Of a stretch of 64,000 nucleotides of DNA, positions 21,106-35,600 are shown one piece after another (position 1 is the stretch's first letter; each line of letters begins with the position of its first letter). The position numbers were made by a program, and so were the translations under genes. The stretch comes from Nereocystis luetkeana (Eukaryota > Sar > Phaeophyceae > Laminariales > Laminariaceae), in the NCBI GenBank assembly GCA_031213475.1, contig JARUPZ010000036.1:1240001-1304000 (forward strand), read 5' to 3'. The notes under the pieces were generated by a model that saw nothing but the letters and a program-made list of their open reading frames with translations, was not told the DNA's origin and ran no database searches.

Positions 21106-24100
21106 GTGGGTCTGTCTGCGCCTCAACTGCCATGCTGATGATGACATGTGACACCCATCATCTGTCTCATATTATACGAATGTACTGCTTTACGAGTAGC
21201 ACCCTCCCAGTACACCAATTTTGTGTCAGGTGGGTAGGTTTGTCCTTGAAATAATCTGAAAAGGGTAACCTACAGCTGACTCTCGTGCCAAAGTCTTCGC
21301 TGAGATGTTTTGCTGCTTTACGGGCATTGCTACGCAGGCAGCGAGCACTATTATTGCCGTGTCCAGATACCGGCATACCCTGGTACATGATGCGGGAACG
21401 TTCAAGTTCGTTATCGTGCGGATCCTTCAACGCGCACGCGCGCCCAGATGCGCAAGAAACTGCTACATGCACACCAGAGGTGCAACATCTCTGGTGTGTT
21501 TCGTGGTTTACTACACCCTGACACTGCTTTTACGTTTCACATGTCACATGTCAATGTATCGAATCATATGGGCTCAGGCAGGCGTACGGTTGGAAACGAT
21601 CTGTGCTGGGCACGGGCCACTTTTGGGCTGTTCGGTCTTTTCATCCTCACAAACTCAAAAACAAAGCGCATGCGGTGAAGAGACAGCAGGCTATTCGTGG
21701 GAGTTTTGACCTCACGCCGTTTGGCATGAGGCATGATGGCATGATACATGATACCCTGGTACATGATACTGCTGCTTCACGTAGCTTTTCCCGAAAGCCA
21801 AGCACGGCAGGCATCTTTTTCAATCGGGTACGCTGCACGCTCGTGTTCCCAGCCGGATATACAGCAGTAGTCTACTTCGAAGTATGTATTGTGCGCGGGG
21901 TCCCGCTCTCGGAGACAGATAGATGCAAATGGAACCACTACGACGAGGTGCCAGTATCCTGTAAAAAAGTTTGTACTCCTACCTGGTACCTGGTACCAGG
22001 TATATTCTTATTACTGTAGAACAAGGTTCCCCTCCGCAACGTGGTTGGCTTAACATGCCGGAGCTGTCTTAACCCCTTTAGAACCGCAGTCCCGTTTTGG
22101 GGGCAAACTACTTGAAAATTGAGTGGTTTGTCCCCAAAACGGGACTGCGGTTCTAAAGGGCTTAAGTTGACAAGAGGGATATAACGTTCCTACATACCAG
22201 GCATATATATCTGAGTCTATCCCGAGGTTCGCTGGTGTTATACCGCTGCTGCTTCTGCTGCTGCTGCTACTATTGTATCGCTGCTGTACTGCTGGAATCG
22301 TCCAACTCGTTCTGTTCAGCATGGTACGCCCACAAACGCACACCCGCAAGTGCAAAAGAGGCGCAACGTCGGTATAGTAGCTGTCACAAAACGATTTTTC
22401 AAAACTTTGAAGTTGTCGTTGTTGTTCGTCGCTGTTGTCGTCACATTCAGACTGACCTACTATCGCGGGGGGCCATAGTAATTAGGACCATGTATTGTTA
22501 GAAAAAATGCCGAAATATATAGGTTTTTGTGTGTACCGTAGTAGGTCCTATTTAGCATGGTCCCCCCCCGTAATAGCGTAATTGTATCGTGACTACTACT
22601 ACCGTTGTTGCTGTTGACGCTTTGACGAACCAGAAAGAAGGTCTGGTGCAGATGCTGGTAGCGGAGAGGACTCGCGTTGGCGTTAAGCCGTCGAAGCCAA
22701 AATCATCATCCCAGGAGAGTGGCGGCGGCACGCGAACATCATACGGTGATTGGACGCCCCCCCCAGAAACCTGGACGGAGGCCAAGTTTGGGGGGGGGAG
22801 CGGGGCTGCGAGGGTCACTTTGGAGGGTACGGTGCTGCCCATGGTTCGGATACGGCCAAGGTGCGATGATCGAACTAAAAAAAAATACCGGGTTGCGTTT
22901 GTGGGGGGGGGGGAGGGGTCAAAACGTAAAACAAATGACGTTTCTATGGGGCGGAGGGTACTCATTTGTTGTTTGCCTTAGTCATTTGGTCATCGACCGC
23001 TCATCCCTTCCGAGACGGAGCACCGTTCCTACTCCTAATAGAGACACCTCCAACAGTTGGGCGCCCATTTCGCTGTTTCCATGCTAATCGTATTACATAC
23101 GAATATTTTGCTAATCTTATCTCCTTTCTGTTTCGCCGCCTGTGGCCATCATTTATCTCCTAGGATTGCTATCGTGTTGTCGACACTATCTATTAATGGT
23201 GTACCAAACTCCTTCATTTCGCGTTCGTCAATTTTCCTCATCTTCCCCTCCGACGCATCGCGTCCCTCCTTGTACATTCACATTCTCCCACTACGTGAAT
23301 TCGAGTCTCTCTCTCTTGCTTCGCGACAAGAGCACATCCGTGCATCTATCTCCTCCTGCCAGCACCTGGCATACCTCCTTCTTCTTTCTAGCAGGTCCAG
23401 GTCCTCTACCCAGTTTTAGCGTTTTCAGGGGGGACTTGAAACAACTGGCGTTTTTATGGGAGGGAGGGGGGGGGGGGGATGGGGGGGGGGGGAGTGACAC
23501 TATTAATATATGTATCACGAGCCGTGACTGGTAGTCAAGGCATCTGGCCTCGCTCCGCTGCCATTCAGCTGGGCTGGGTATCCCCGATCGTTGTCAATGC
23601 TTCGGCTGTCTTCGATGGGTGAATATATACAGGGGAGCATGCGTAGTGTAGTGATCAGAACCAAATATGGAGCGTGAACATAGGGGGATGCATGCTTCTT
23701 GGGCCCGTCGTGGGTAATGATTACTATGTTTTACTATGCATTACTATGTAAAAGTGTGTATTTCTACTGCACGTATTACTATGCATCACTAATAATACCA
23801 CTGTATTACGGGGAACCATAGTAAAATAGAACCAAATATTGTTCGTAAAAATAGGTAGATATATAGGTTTTTGCCCGTATCGTAGGTCCTATTTACTATG
23901 GTAATATGTATTACCAGTTGTTACTGTCTATTACGACCGTATGTATTGCTGTTGTTACTATGTATTACGACTTATGTATTACCTGTTGTTACTATACCCA
24001 CCCGTGATAGTGTAGAGGACGGTCACCAAGGGAGTTGCGGAATATTATATGGCAGTACTATAGTTGTAGTGACGATAAAACGTACCGGAACCGCGCGCGC

Positions 24101-27100
24101 AGGGACGGCGGTGGCTCTGCCAGGTGGAGTGGGATTTTTGGCTCGACGATTTTTCGGGTCGCGATCGAAAATATAACCGCAAAGGCACGCACTCAACAGA
24201 CAACCGCAGATACAGCCACAAAAGTAACCGCAGATTCAGCCACAAAAGTAACCGCAGGTGTATTGCAAATGTAACCAACCGCATATATATATGTATACCC
24301 GCAACAAATGTAACCGTCAAATATCACCAAATATGCCCTCGAAAGGTAACCGCAACCCATAAAAAACTAGCCGCAAATATGAGGTGATGTCCACTCTGCC
24401 CCGAAAAATATACCAAAACGTATAACATTTATATCGAATCCCAACGACCTCTTTTTTTGGAGTCAAAGAGGCGGAAAACTGCAAAACAGAGGCTTTCACG
24501 GGTTCTTTTTCCGCGTGATTCATCGCCAAGCCCCCCTCCCCTCGTTAAACTCGGCGGCATTGTGGAGTGTTACCTATGATGTACCGTCTCCTCCGTCAGG
24601 CGTCCCCCCGCCCCCACCTCCCCCCCCGCCTCCGCTACGGCATTTTGTTGGCGCAATCCTTTAGTCGTGCCCACTGCCGCCGTTTTTCTCCCTTTATGAC
24701 ATGAGGACCCTCCCCCCCACGCCGCCCCTCTTCTCCCTCCCCCCCAGTTATCTTCTCCTCCTTCCTCCTTCCCCCCCCCCCCCCGTTTCCCGCCCCACCT
24801 CTCCCGATATAGATATGTGTGGTCAATGGTGGAATGACTACTGCAAACAACAATTGAGTACGCCGCCCCCACCCCCCCTTCCCCCCTCCTCCCCGTGTGT
24901 TTTTCTGTTTTTCTGTTTTTCCCCATGCCGCGACAATGCAGCGAGTCCGTATTAGGCGACGGAATAAGTGTGGACCAGAAGGACTACTACTGCATCGAGA
25001 TTGGCCTCCCCGATGCCCCGGCCGGCCCGACGACGGAGCTGTTCATGCTCGACACGGCCGCCACCAGCTCCCTCCTCACGCCTAGGGCCAGCAAGCGGCT
25101 AGGTGGGCGCGTGCTTTGCTGTGCGGCTCCTGCTCCTCGCTCTGTATGGGGCAGTGCTGCGATGAGTAGTGTGCGGTGGCACCTAAACTTTAGGAGGCTC
25201 CTTGTCTAAGGCTTGCCTAAGGGGCTGTGCCTCCTACCCCCTCCAACCCTCGGACTCATCCCACGGTCGGAGTTGCACTTTTTCGGCTAGAATTTTCTGA
25301 CCGGTTAGGCTCCTCCTCAAGTGAGAAACTACCGATTAGTGTGATGCTTTAGCTACTGTAGTACCCTGGTACATGTTTTTGCAAGACTTCTCCTGACTTT
25401 CTTATTAATTCAATTTTTTTACTAGATAAAAGAACTTTCAACTTTTTGTGCTACCCTTTTTCTCCTATCTTTTTCCGATCAATAAATGAACAGTACCTGC
25501 CTTATCTGCTCTATATTCTAATTTACCCTTTTGTAGTTCTTCTAGATGTTAATTTTACATCAGTTGTTACTGTACCAGCTTTTGGTGAGGGCATTAATCC
25601 TTTTGAACCGAAGACTCTCCCGAACTTGGCTAATTTTTGCAACATATCTAGAGTAGCGCATATAAATCTGGGTCGGGTTGCGCGGAACAAAGTTCTTCGA
25701 AGCCATGTTTGTGAGTGAGCTGTGTCTCAGACAATAAGGCCCACCCCTGAAAGGCGATGCTCCTCAGGTTAACCTCCAGCTTCCGAGGAAACTGAACCTA
25801 TTAATAGTAGGCTAAGCCTTATTACGCACGACCCCACGAACTACAGGTACATATATATCACTATTTATTGAATGTCAGGTCCGTTTGTGTGTTTGTATTT
25901 TATTCATCACGTTCGTACGTTTAGTTTTTTAGGGACAAGAGCGGTAAAAAGTACTGGTATAAAGTGTACTAAGATTTACATCGGGAGAGGTAAAAAGTAC
26001 TGGTGTAAAGTGTACTAGGATTTACACCGGGAGAGGTAATAAGTACTGGTATAAAGTGTACTAAGATTTACACCGGGAGAGGCAAAAAGTACTGGTGTAA
26101 AGTGTACTAAGATTTACACCGGGTCCTCTATTAGACGAGGAGGTCCGTCAGTTAGGAGCGTTTCGGAAATAAATAAGCGAGAGGTCGGCATCATATCATA
26201 CACTTTGATGTATTATATCATCATGATAATATCATATTTCGAAGATTGTATGCTACAAGCATATCGATATCGCGAAAAAAAAAACATGAGATGGATACGT
26301 ATATATCGTGAGTATAGCTTATGGTATGGTATACTGGTATGATATACATATAAAGCATATCATATGATCTTGTGTATGATATGATGTGAAGCCCTGCATT
26401 CAGCCGTTTGGCGAGTTGTGTAGCATTGGCTTGGGCTCGGGGAAGCGTATCAGGGCGAACAAATTGATTTCTCCCAAGCAGCTCACTACCTATTACAAAG
26501 AATGGGTGCACAGCTGTGCACTATTACGGGGGACCATAGTAAATAGGACCTACGGTACACACAAAAACCTATATATTTCGGGTTTTTTTACTCACAATGT
26601 TTGGTCCTATTTACTATGGCCCCCGGTAATAGTCCTTAGCAGGTGCTGCAGTATTGTAGCCGGCAACGGGGCGTAGCGTATTACCAAAATCCGTCATCTT
26701 GGAAAACGATGTAGAGTCCAACTATAGAAAAAATCAATGAGAACTCCAACATACCGGTATACGTCAACTACATGAATGCCCGACGAACACTACATATGAT
26801 TGTACTGCAGTCAGTACTGAAGCCAAATGCGCAGTAGGTTTCGTCCGTGTTTCGAATGGCGCGTCTTTACTCGAAGTTCAACTTCTCGATGATTTCCAGG
26901 TAGGTACTTCATAGAAAAAAATAACCCTGAGTACCGCGTGGCACTGGGGGCCAATCGGCTACGATTACCACAGCCCTCGGTTATAGTGCAGGGACACAAT
27001 GTTCTACACGTTGTCGTCTGTCAGCCTTGCGCAGTCGACGGTGACGGTGTTTCGCCGGCAGTAGAAAAGAGTCGTTCCGAAGGCATCGACGTGGCCTGAC

Positions 27101-30100
27101 CGGCGTGGTACGTCCCCGCCAGCGGTGCCCGGGTAGTATGTATCTCCTTCTTGCTATTTCGCCACGCGAGAGGACTCCACACGCTTCGCACGGTTTGGAG
27201 CGGAACAGAGTCCTTTTTTGTTTCGGCCATGCACTCCATGGCTTTTCGTGTGCGCGAGAGTGCGAGCAGAATCGGCTCGGTATCACACACGCGGCGTACT
27301 CGGATTCGCTTCTGGATGTCTCATATATCGCACCAGGTATGGTATGATATCGTATCATACGTCACGTTGTTTTTTTTTTGTGATTCGTATATCATAAATT
27401 ATGTGGTGGCGCCTTACGGTATGATACCGACCTCTGCCATGTCCCCATCGTACATCGCACGCGTCTCTACTGTTGGCCTCCTTTTGTTGCCTGGAAACCC
27501 GCTGCTGCTGCTGCTGCCTCTTGTTGGTGGATGATATCCGAGATTATGTGTTTTTGCTTTTTTACTGGAAAAGGAGAACAACATAACTGCCGGTGTGTTC
27601 ACTAGAGTTACCTCCATCACGTTATGTATACAATTATGCTCAACTACGCTGCTATCCTCAAAATCCCCAGGGCCTAATTGCGGCTAGCCGGCTCAATTTC
27701 CGATGTCTACTTTCCTAGGTCTGACTGCTGAGCAGACTGAAGAACTGCAGTAAGCACGATTGGGTACATATCCGCGGTGGGAATGGATGCCACGGAATCT
27801 CTGTTCCCTCATAAGGTACGAGTATCCCTTTCATTTTGAGGTATCTTAACCGTTTTATAGAAAAAAACACAATCGACACACACAAACGCACACCCTAAAG
27901 TCAAGTACGTTTTCCCCCAAAAACTGTGGTGTCATTTCGTCATTTCGAGCCCTTCCCTTCCCTTGCACGCGGCGGTGTGAACATGAACTTAGCGCGGTCT
28001 CCTGCTATTTTCTCACACTCCCCCTCCGCCCCCCCCCCCCCGACCCCGTTCTTCCCCCCCCCCTCTCTTTCCCCCCGACCCGGACGGTTGCGATAAAGCA
28101 GGAGCAGTGAGAACTGGCATTTCTGCTATGGGGGCGGCGGGGACGGAGGGGATGAGCGGTCTGCACCAGGTGTCCCTTGGGGAGGTCAAGGTTGCTGGTG
28201 AGGAGAGGGGAACCCGTTTTTTTAATTGTTTTGTTCTGACCCTTTGAGGGCTATTATTATAGGACTACGGTCCCGTTGTGGTGACAAACTGCTCGGAATT
28301 TGACTGGTTTGTCGCCAAAAAGGGGGCTGCAGCACTGAAGGGGGTTGACAGTGTTCGACACATCGGACAGATCTGCAGATAGCTCATCTACATATAGATA
28401 ATCTACAGATAGATCATCTACAGATAGACCATGTACAGATATATCATCTACAGATAGATCGTCTACATACAAATCATGTACAGATAGATCATCTACGTAT
28501 AGATAATATTCAGATGTATCATCTACAGATAGATCATCTACAGATAGACCATGTACATATATATCATCTACAGATAGATCGTCTACATACAGATCATGTA
28601 CAGATATATAATCTACAGCTAAAGTATCTACAGATAGATCATCTACAGACAGATCAGCTAGATCCTGACCTGCCGTCAAGATATACTGTGCAGGATCTGT
28701 ATACAACTATACAGATCCAACCCCAGGAAATGTGTAGTAAATCATCTTCTGTAGACTCGGACCGACCGTTACTATGAGACGCCGTGCAGGATATACCATT
28801 GCTATCAGTACCTGGTAGAGCAGTACATCATTCGGCACATGAAACGATGGGAATAGATATCTGCACTGGAATATCTACATCATGAAGTGGGGATCGGTGA
28901 GCTAATCGACGTGTGCCTTTTCTTCTCCGGGCTTATTTTTTTTCGACATCTCTCTTTTCTTCAGACCGTATCTTTCCGTCGTTCTGCAACTTTTCTGTCA
29001 ATACGTACGTATATCACGTACGTGGTATTTCGCACGCACAGTATTAACACGTACAGATTGTGCTTCTTCGTCTCTTGACTTTTTTTTTCTTTGTCTGCTT
29101 TTCTCCGTTTGTGTCTGATTTTTTGGCACCCCGAAACGAAGTACGGAGTGGAGAGCTGTCGCTAGGAAGTCCCGCTGCAGGATGTTTCACACCTGTCATG
29201 AACTGGTTCTAGCCCTAGCCTCTAGCCCACAATCCGCAACCAGCGTCCGTGTTTTGAGTCTTCATCCGTTTAGTATTTTCTGTCTGCGACACAAGGACGT
29301 GCCATACGTGATTGGCTGCATGCAAAAATTCGCCCGTGCTGGCTTCTTTGTTTTTTGGAGAGTTTGACGCATCGGACAGATGATCGATTTTTGCACAGGT
29401 GGTCTAAATCTTTCCGGACAGATGATATGTATGATCTGTGAGATCTAGCTCATGTTGCAGTGTGGGAAGCCGTACAATGCACTCTGCTAGATTAGGACGT
29501 TTTTACCTGGGTTGGATCTGTACCATTACAGATCCTGCATAGCATATCTTAACGGCAGATTAGGATCTAGATGATTTATCTGTACATGATCTATCTGTAC
29601 ATGATCTATCTGTCCGACGTGTTGTAGGGTTATTATCCCCGGTTGGTCGCAGCCGGCGCGATCTCGAAAAAGAGGTCCCACTTGCTTTCGAGCGGTCACA
29701 ATTAGAAACCCGCATTCGCTTGTACTGCCACACAATCCTGTGCTTGGTATCTCCGATCAAGGTCATCAATCGTCGTTAGTCAATACCGACGTCTGCTGCG
29801 AACGCAGGCTACGGATGGTCGATATGAATGAGGAATGAGCTATCGGTTTTAGTGTGCGCGAGTACCGGGAGGAAGCAGTGGAGGCCGCCTGTGGCCACGG
29901 CTCGTCCAGAAGGAGCCGAGAGTAAAACTGCCCACGAGTTTACCTGGAAAATGAAACTGATGACCACAACAAAAAAAATAGGAAGAATTCGGCTGCTGAT
30001 TCCCGGCCACCCCTCCCCTCCCCTCCCCTCCCCTCCCCTCCCCTCCCCTCCCCTCCCCTTCCCTTCCCTCCCCTCCGCTCCCCTCCCCTCCCCTCCCCTC

Positions 30101-32571
30101 CCCTACCCTCCCCCTCCCCCCTCCCCCTCACCTCACCTCACCTCCCCTCCCCTCCCCTCCCCTCCCCCCCCCTCCCCCTCCCCCCTCCCCCTCACCTCCC
30201 CTCGCCTCCCCCCCCCCCCCCCCCCCCGCCGATAACAGGGCAATCATTCGGGTCTCTGAAACCTGTAGTTATGGAGCTACCAATAACAGACATCAAGGGA
30301 AAAGGCTCCGAAGGCATGGAAAAGGGGGTGTCGGGCATCCTGGGAATGGACTTCTTGTCTCGTTTCGATGTCAAGCTGGATTTCCGGTCCGGTGAGGAAT
30401 GGGAGGGTTTGAAAGTGTCGTCAGGCGTTTGTTGCGCGGGGCAATCGGTACTTTCTGAAGGGGGCGTCGGGGTATCTTGGGATTGGAGTTGTTTGCCCAG
30501 TTTTGATGTGAATCTCGATTTTTACGGTTCGGTGAGGAATAGGAGGGTTTGCGTGTGTTGTCAGGCGTTTATTTAGCGTGGCGGTCTGTAGTTTTTCAGT
30601 GCGTGTTGTGGGGTATCCTGAGACTTGACTTGATTGTCTCGGTTCGCCGTCGAGCTCGATTTTCGCTTCGGTGAGAGGAATACACGCAAAACGTTTTGCA
30701 TCTACTGCCTGGTGTTCGTTGAGCCGTGCGGACTGTAGGTTTTGGAGAGGGGGTGTCGGGAGACATGGGGGGTGGACTCGTTGTCCCAGTTGGACGCCAA
30801 GCTGGATTGAGATTTTCGGTCATTTTGAGGAGTAAATAAAACAACGAGGGCTTTTACGCATCATCAGACAGATATCAGGGTTTTCATCCTACATTTGATT
30901 ATCTAGATCATGATCTAGATCTAGATCATGATCATGAGTTAGATCACGATTTAGAATCTAGATTGTTCGAGGCAGATATGTCCGTGATATCTATGATGTC
31001 TATGATATGATCTGCACGACATACTATTGCGGGGAACCATAGTAAATAGGACCTACGGTATACACAATAGCCTATACATTTACCCATTTTTACCAACAAT
31101 CTTTGGCCCTGTTAACTATGGTCCCCCGTAATAGTGCAAGATGAAGCTTTCTGGGTGGGGTCTGCATCACACCTCTCTTTTTGCGCACGTTTTCGCCTGT
31201 GTAGCCTCTGTCTGTTACGGGCTCTTGTGCTCTTGTACAACCATCCTGAGAAACGGCAAGGATAACAAGTACTGGTGTACAGTAGTACTATTAAGACTAT
31301 GTACGGTGGGTGAGGGGACAGTGCGAGAGTGAGCAATGGTTGGCGAAAACAATCGGAGCGGACCGACGGGAACGCTGAAATAAAACGCTCAGGAGCGATA
31401 AAAATGAAGGCGTGTTATCATACCGACACCTGTCGCCACGGCTTTCACCCAGAAAGCCGCTGGGGGTATAAATATCCTCCTACATTGGACGGAAATATAA
31501 GGTCAGTGGTCTTCATGACCCGTGGGTCGGGTCACGAAGTTTTTGGAATCTCACGGGTCGAGTCGGGTCCGAACCGACCCGACCCGACCCGACCCGTGAG
31601 AGTTTGACAATCTCCTGACCCGACACGTGAAGAGCCTTGTAAAAAATGACGAGAAACCAAAAAAAAAAAAAACGTGTATGTCTAAGTCGTGATTCTTGAC
31701 CGATATGTGTAATATTGTCCTCGCGGGAAACAGGCGATGCTATCTTCGCCAACCCAGGGGTCGCGGCTTCGGGGGGCTTGGGGTCGGGTCAGATGGCGGA
31801 CGTGCCTGGAAAGGTGTTGCCGACGGGATTTTTCATGATCAATGTTAAGCTCGAGCCCGCGGGGGGAGGCAAGCGAAGGTGCGAACAGTATCGGGAGGTG
31901 TGGCTGGTTGGTTGATTGGTTTTGATTTGGTGAAGGAGTGATTGGTTGCTCGGTTCATTGGATGTGAAAATCCGATTGGCTGAGTGTTTTTTCGGTTGGT
32001 GGGTTGGCTGGTTGGTTGGTTGGTTGGTTGTTTGATATGCTGTAGTCGATTGATTGATTGATTGATTGATGAATTGATTGAATAATTGATTCGTTCGTTG
32101 ATGGTTGGTTGGTTGATTGGGTTGATGCTGGTTGGTTGATTGATGGATTGATTATATAGTCGGTCGATTTGTTGAGGGGTGTATTGTTTGATTCCTCGAA
32201 TTGCTATGTACTACTACTGGCTGTACCCTACTGGCTGTACTGGCTGTACTGGTGTACTTTGCTCATACGCTCTCTGCTCTACTGTACTCCTGTGCTCCGT
32301 ACTGGTGCACAACTGACTGTGCTCTACTTCTTTACTGCACTGCTATGCTTCATATGTGCTTCATCGTGCTGCGCTGGCGTGCTGGATCAGCGCCGCTTCG
32401 ATCCCCGCGATTGTCGATCTCGGGTCGGCGTTCACTATTGCCAACTGGTCCGCCGGAAAAGCCGCGGGCTTGGATCCTGACGGCCCTAACGTGAAGTACA
32501 ACGGACAGGTGACAGGGAACGCGTAACAGGTAACCCTTTTTCACTTTCACCTGGTTAGAGGATACCACAGG

Positions 32572-32624
<53 letters not shown>

Positions 32625-35600
32625 CCTATCACGGAGGCTAATACTGTGCGGTAGTAAATAGCCCCATAGTAACCACAAGATCAACCACTCTGGAACACAT
32701 ATGTAAATATGCGGTTGGTGACGGGCTTTTCCCATTGATGCTAGATTTGCACCAGCATTCTTCAGAAATACATTGAGAGGCCTCTATCTCTCTATCTCTC
32801 TGTATATTGTATATTAGTGGCCACCGCGATATAACCTTATTCGCTTGGTTATGGTATAGGACGGGTACATGGCAACTCGTACGTACGGCAGCCTTTTTGT
32901 ACTGGTTATAGCATAGGGCAGGCAGATACTATTTGTAGCCCTTTTGATATTGGTTATAGTATGGGGCAGGTAGATACTACATGTAGCCCTTTTGATATTG
33001 GTTATAGCATGGGGCAGGTAGATATCACTCGTAGCCCTTTTGACTTGGTTATAGCATAGGACATGTACATATTTCTCGTAGACCGTTCGACTTGGTTGTA
33101 GTATAGGGCAGGTAGATTTTTCTCGTAGAGCGTTTGGCTTGGTTATAGTATTTGATAGTATAGAACAGGAAGGTGTGGCTCCTCACCGTTTTACCTTTTG
33201 AATTTACGGTACTACGTGGGACCATAGTTAATAGGACCAAATATTGTTAGTAAAAATGGTTAAATATATAGGTTTTTGTGTCTAGCGTAGGTCCTATTTA
33301 CTATGGTCCCCGTTAGTAAAAATGGTTAAATATATAGGTTTTTGTGTCTAGCGTAGGTCCTATTAACTATGGTCCCCGTAATAGTATCACGTCGTATTGG
33401 GACCATAGTAAATAGGACCTACGCTAGACACAAAAACCTATATATTTAACCATTTTTACTAACAATATTCACGTCGTGTTGGGACCATAGTAAATACCTG
33501 GTAGGACCTACGGTGTAAATTAAAACCTACCTGGTATATATTTAACCATTTTTACTAACAATATTCACGTCGTATTGGGACCATAGTAAATAGGACCTAC
33601 GGTGTAAATAAAAACCTATATATTTAACCATTTTTACTAACAATATTTGGTCCTGTTTACTATGGTCCCCCGTAACAGGAGGTGGCTGTCGAGGGCTCGT
33701 GTCAATGAATAAATACCTCGTACCCTCAATTGACTACAGTAAAAAAAACTCCAATTTTTATTCCTGAGACTTCTCAATTAAGAAAAAGGGTTATGTATAC
33801 CTGATTGTGGTATGCTATTACGGGGGATCATAGTAAATAGGATCAGATAATGTTATTACGGGGGGCCATAGTTAATAGGACCTATGGTATACACAAAAAC
33901 CTATATATTTAACCCATTTTACTAACAATATTTGGTCCTATTAACTATGGTCCCCCGTAATGGTAAAAATAGGTAAATATATAGGCTTTTGTATGTATTG
34001 TAGGTCCTATTTGATATGGTCCCCCGTAATAGTATGAATAGTATGCCACCCAGACCGGCTTCAAGGAAACTTTGTGCTTAGCCCGATGAGCAATGCCGCG
34101 TTATATATACGAGGTCTACATGTCCTACTTCGCGTACACAAAATTGTAGAAAGCAAAGGACGAAGGCAAGCCTCAATACCTTGGTGCCTTATTGGGTACA
34201 TCACTCGCAGCGAGATTTTGGCCGAGAACTGCTATAACCTCTTTTAGGACCGCAGTCATGTCTTGGGGACAAACCAGTCAAATTGCAAGTAATTTTTCCC
34301 CCAAACGAGACTGCGGTCCTAGAAGGGGTGAGGCATGCCCAGTCGCGGCACGATAGGGCATTCACTGTGAAGCGAAAAAAATGTCTTCCAACGACACGGC
34401 TGTAGCGTCGGTTGCCTCCATTCTATTACGGGAGACCATAGCAAATAGGGCGAAATACTGTACCAAATACTAGCTGTCGGTAACAATCGCGAAACATACG
34501 TACAGGTTTTTGTGTCTACCGTAGGTCCTGTTTAGTATCGTCCCCCCGAATAGAGCCGGTATGCGTGCGCCAACCAACAATGCCGACACTAGTACGGGGG
34601 ACCATAGTTGATAGGACCAAATATTGTTATTACGGGGGACCATAGTTAATAGGACCAACTATTGTTAGTAAAAATGGTAACCTATATAGGTTTCATGTAT
34701 ACCGTAGGTCCTATTAACTATGGTCCCCCGTAATAGTAAAAATGGTTAAATATACCTGGTAGGTTTTTATGTATACCATAGGTCCTATTTACTATGGTCC
34801 CCCGTAATAGCATAGAGGCAACCGGCGCTATACAGGGACCACTACTACTACTAAACTATACAGAGACCACTACTTGGGTGAGGAGCGTTTCAGTACCTTT
34901 TTTTTTCGGGATAGCATTACGGGGGGACCGTATTAAATAGGACCTACGGTACACACAAAAAGCAACGTATTTCGGTATTTTTACGAACAATGTTTGGTCC
35001 TATTTACTACGGCCCCCCTTGATAGTGTCGCGGTCAAGGTATCGACAAACGGTGGGTGCGTTCGTATACGCCGAGTGTTTGCGAAACAAACAAAAACAAC
35101 CAACACTCCGACCCTTGTTTGTCTGTTCCACATCTTGTTTCGGCAATACAAATGAAAAGGACACCTCAGCTCCGAGGTCGAGAGGTTTCATCGGAACTCA
35201 TCTTTGCAAGGACTTTTTGCAAGACAAGTGTAATTACCACCGCACGCGCGTGCATGCCCCCTCCTGCTTACGTACTTCTCGTCCTTTTTTGCCGGTGCGT
35301 GGTTATGTCTGAACCGTGAACACCTCAGGTGGTGGCCGGGGCGGCCGCTCCCGGAGAGGTTTATAAGCCGGTGGAGGTGAGGGCAGATTTCAAGCAGCAC
35401 TTTACGCTTTTGGACAGATCATCTGCCGGTGCTGCTGTACAGTTTTCTGTGTTGCTATTATACTATTAATACGTATACGTATGTTTGTCAAATTTTCGTG
35501 CTTTTGCCAACTTTTCTCTTCGTACGAGCACTTTTCAGCAAAACAGTAAGTTTAATACTGTCTGTGTATGCGAGTCGGCGTCTTACAGCAGTAGTTGTGT

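Noticed and set aside
28345-28706. Regularly spaced repeats suggesting a CRISPR array
   Set aside because: Eukaryotic context; there are no unique spacers, only a tandem expansion within dispersed repeat family C.
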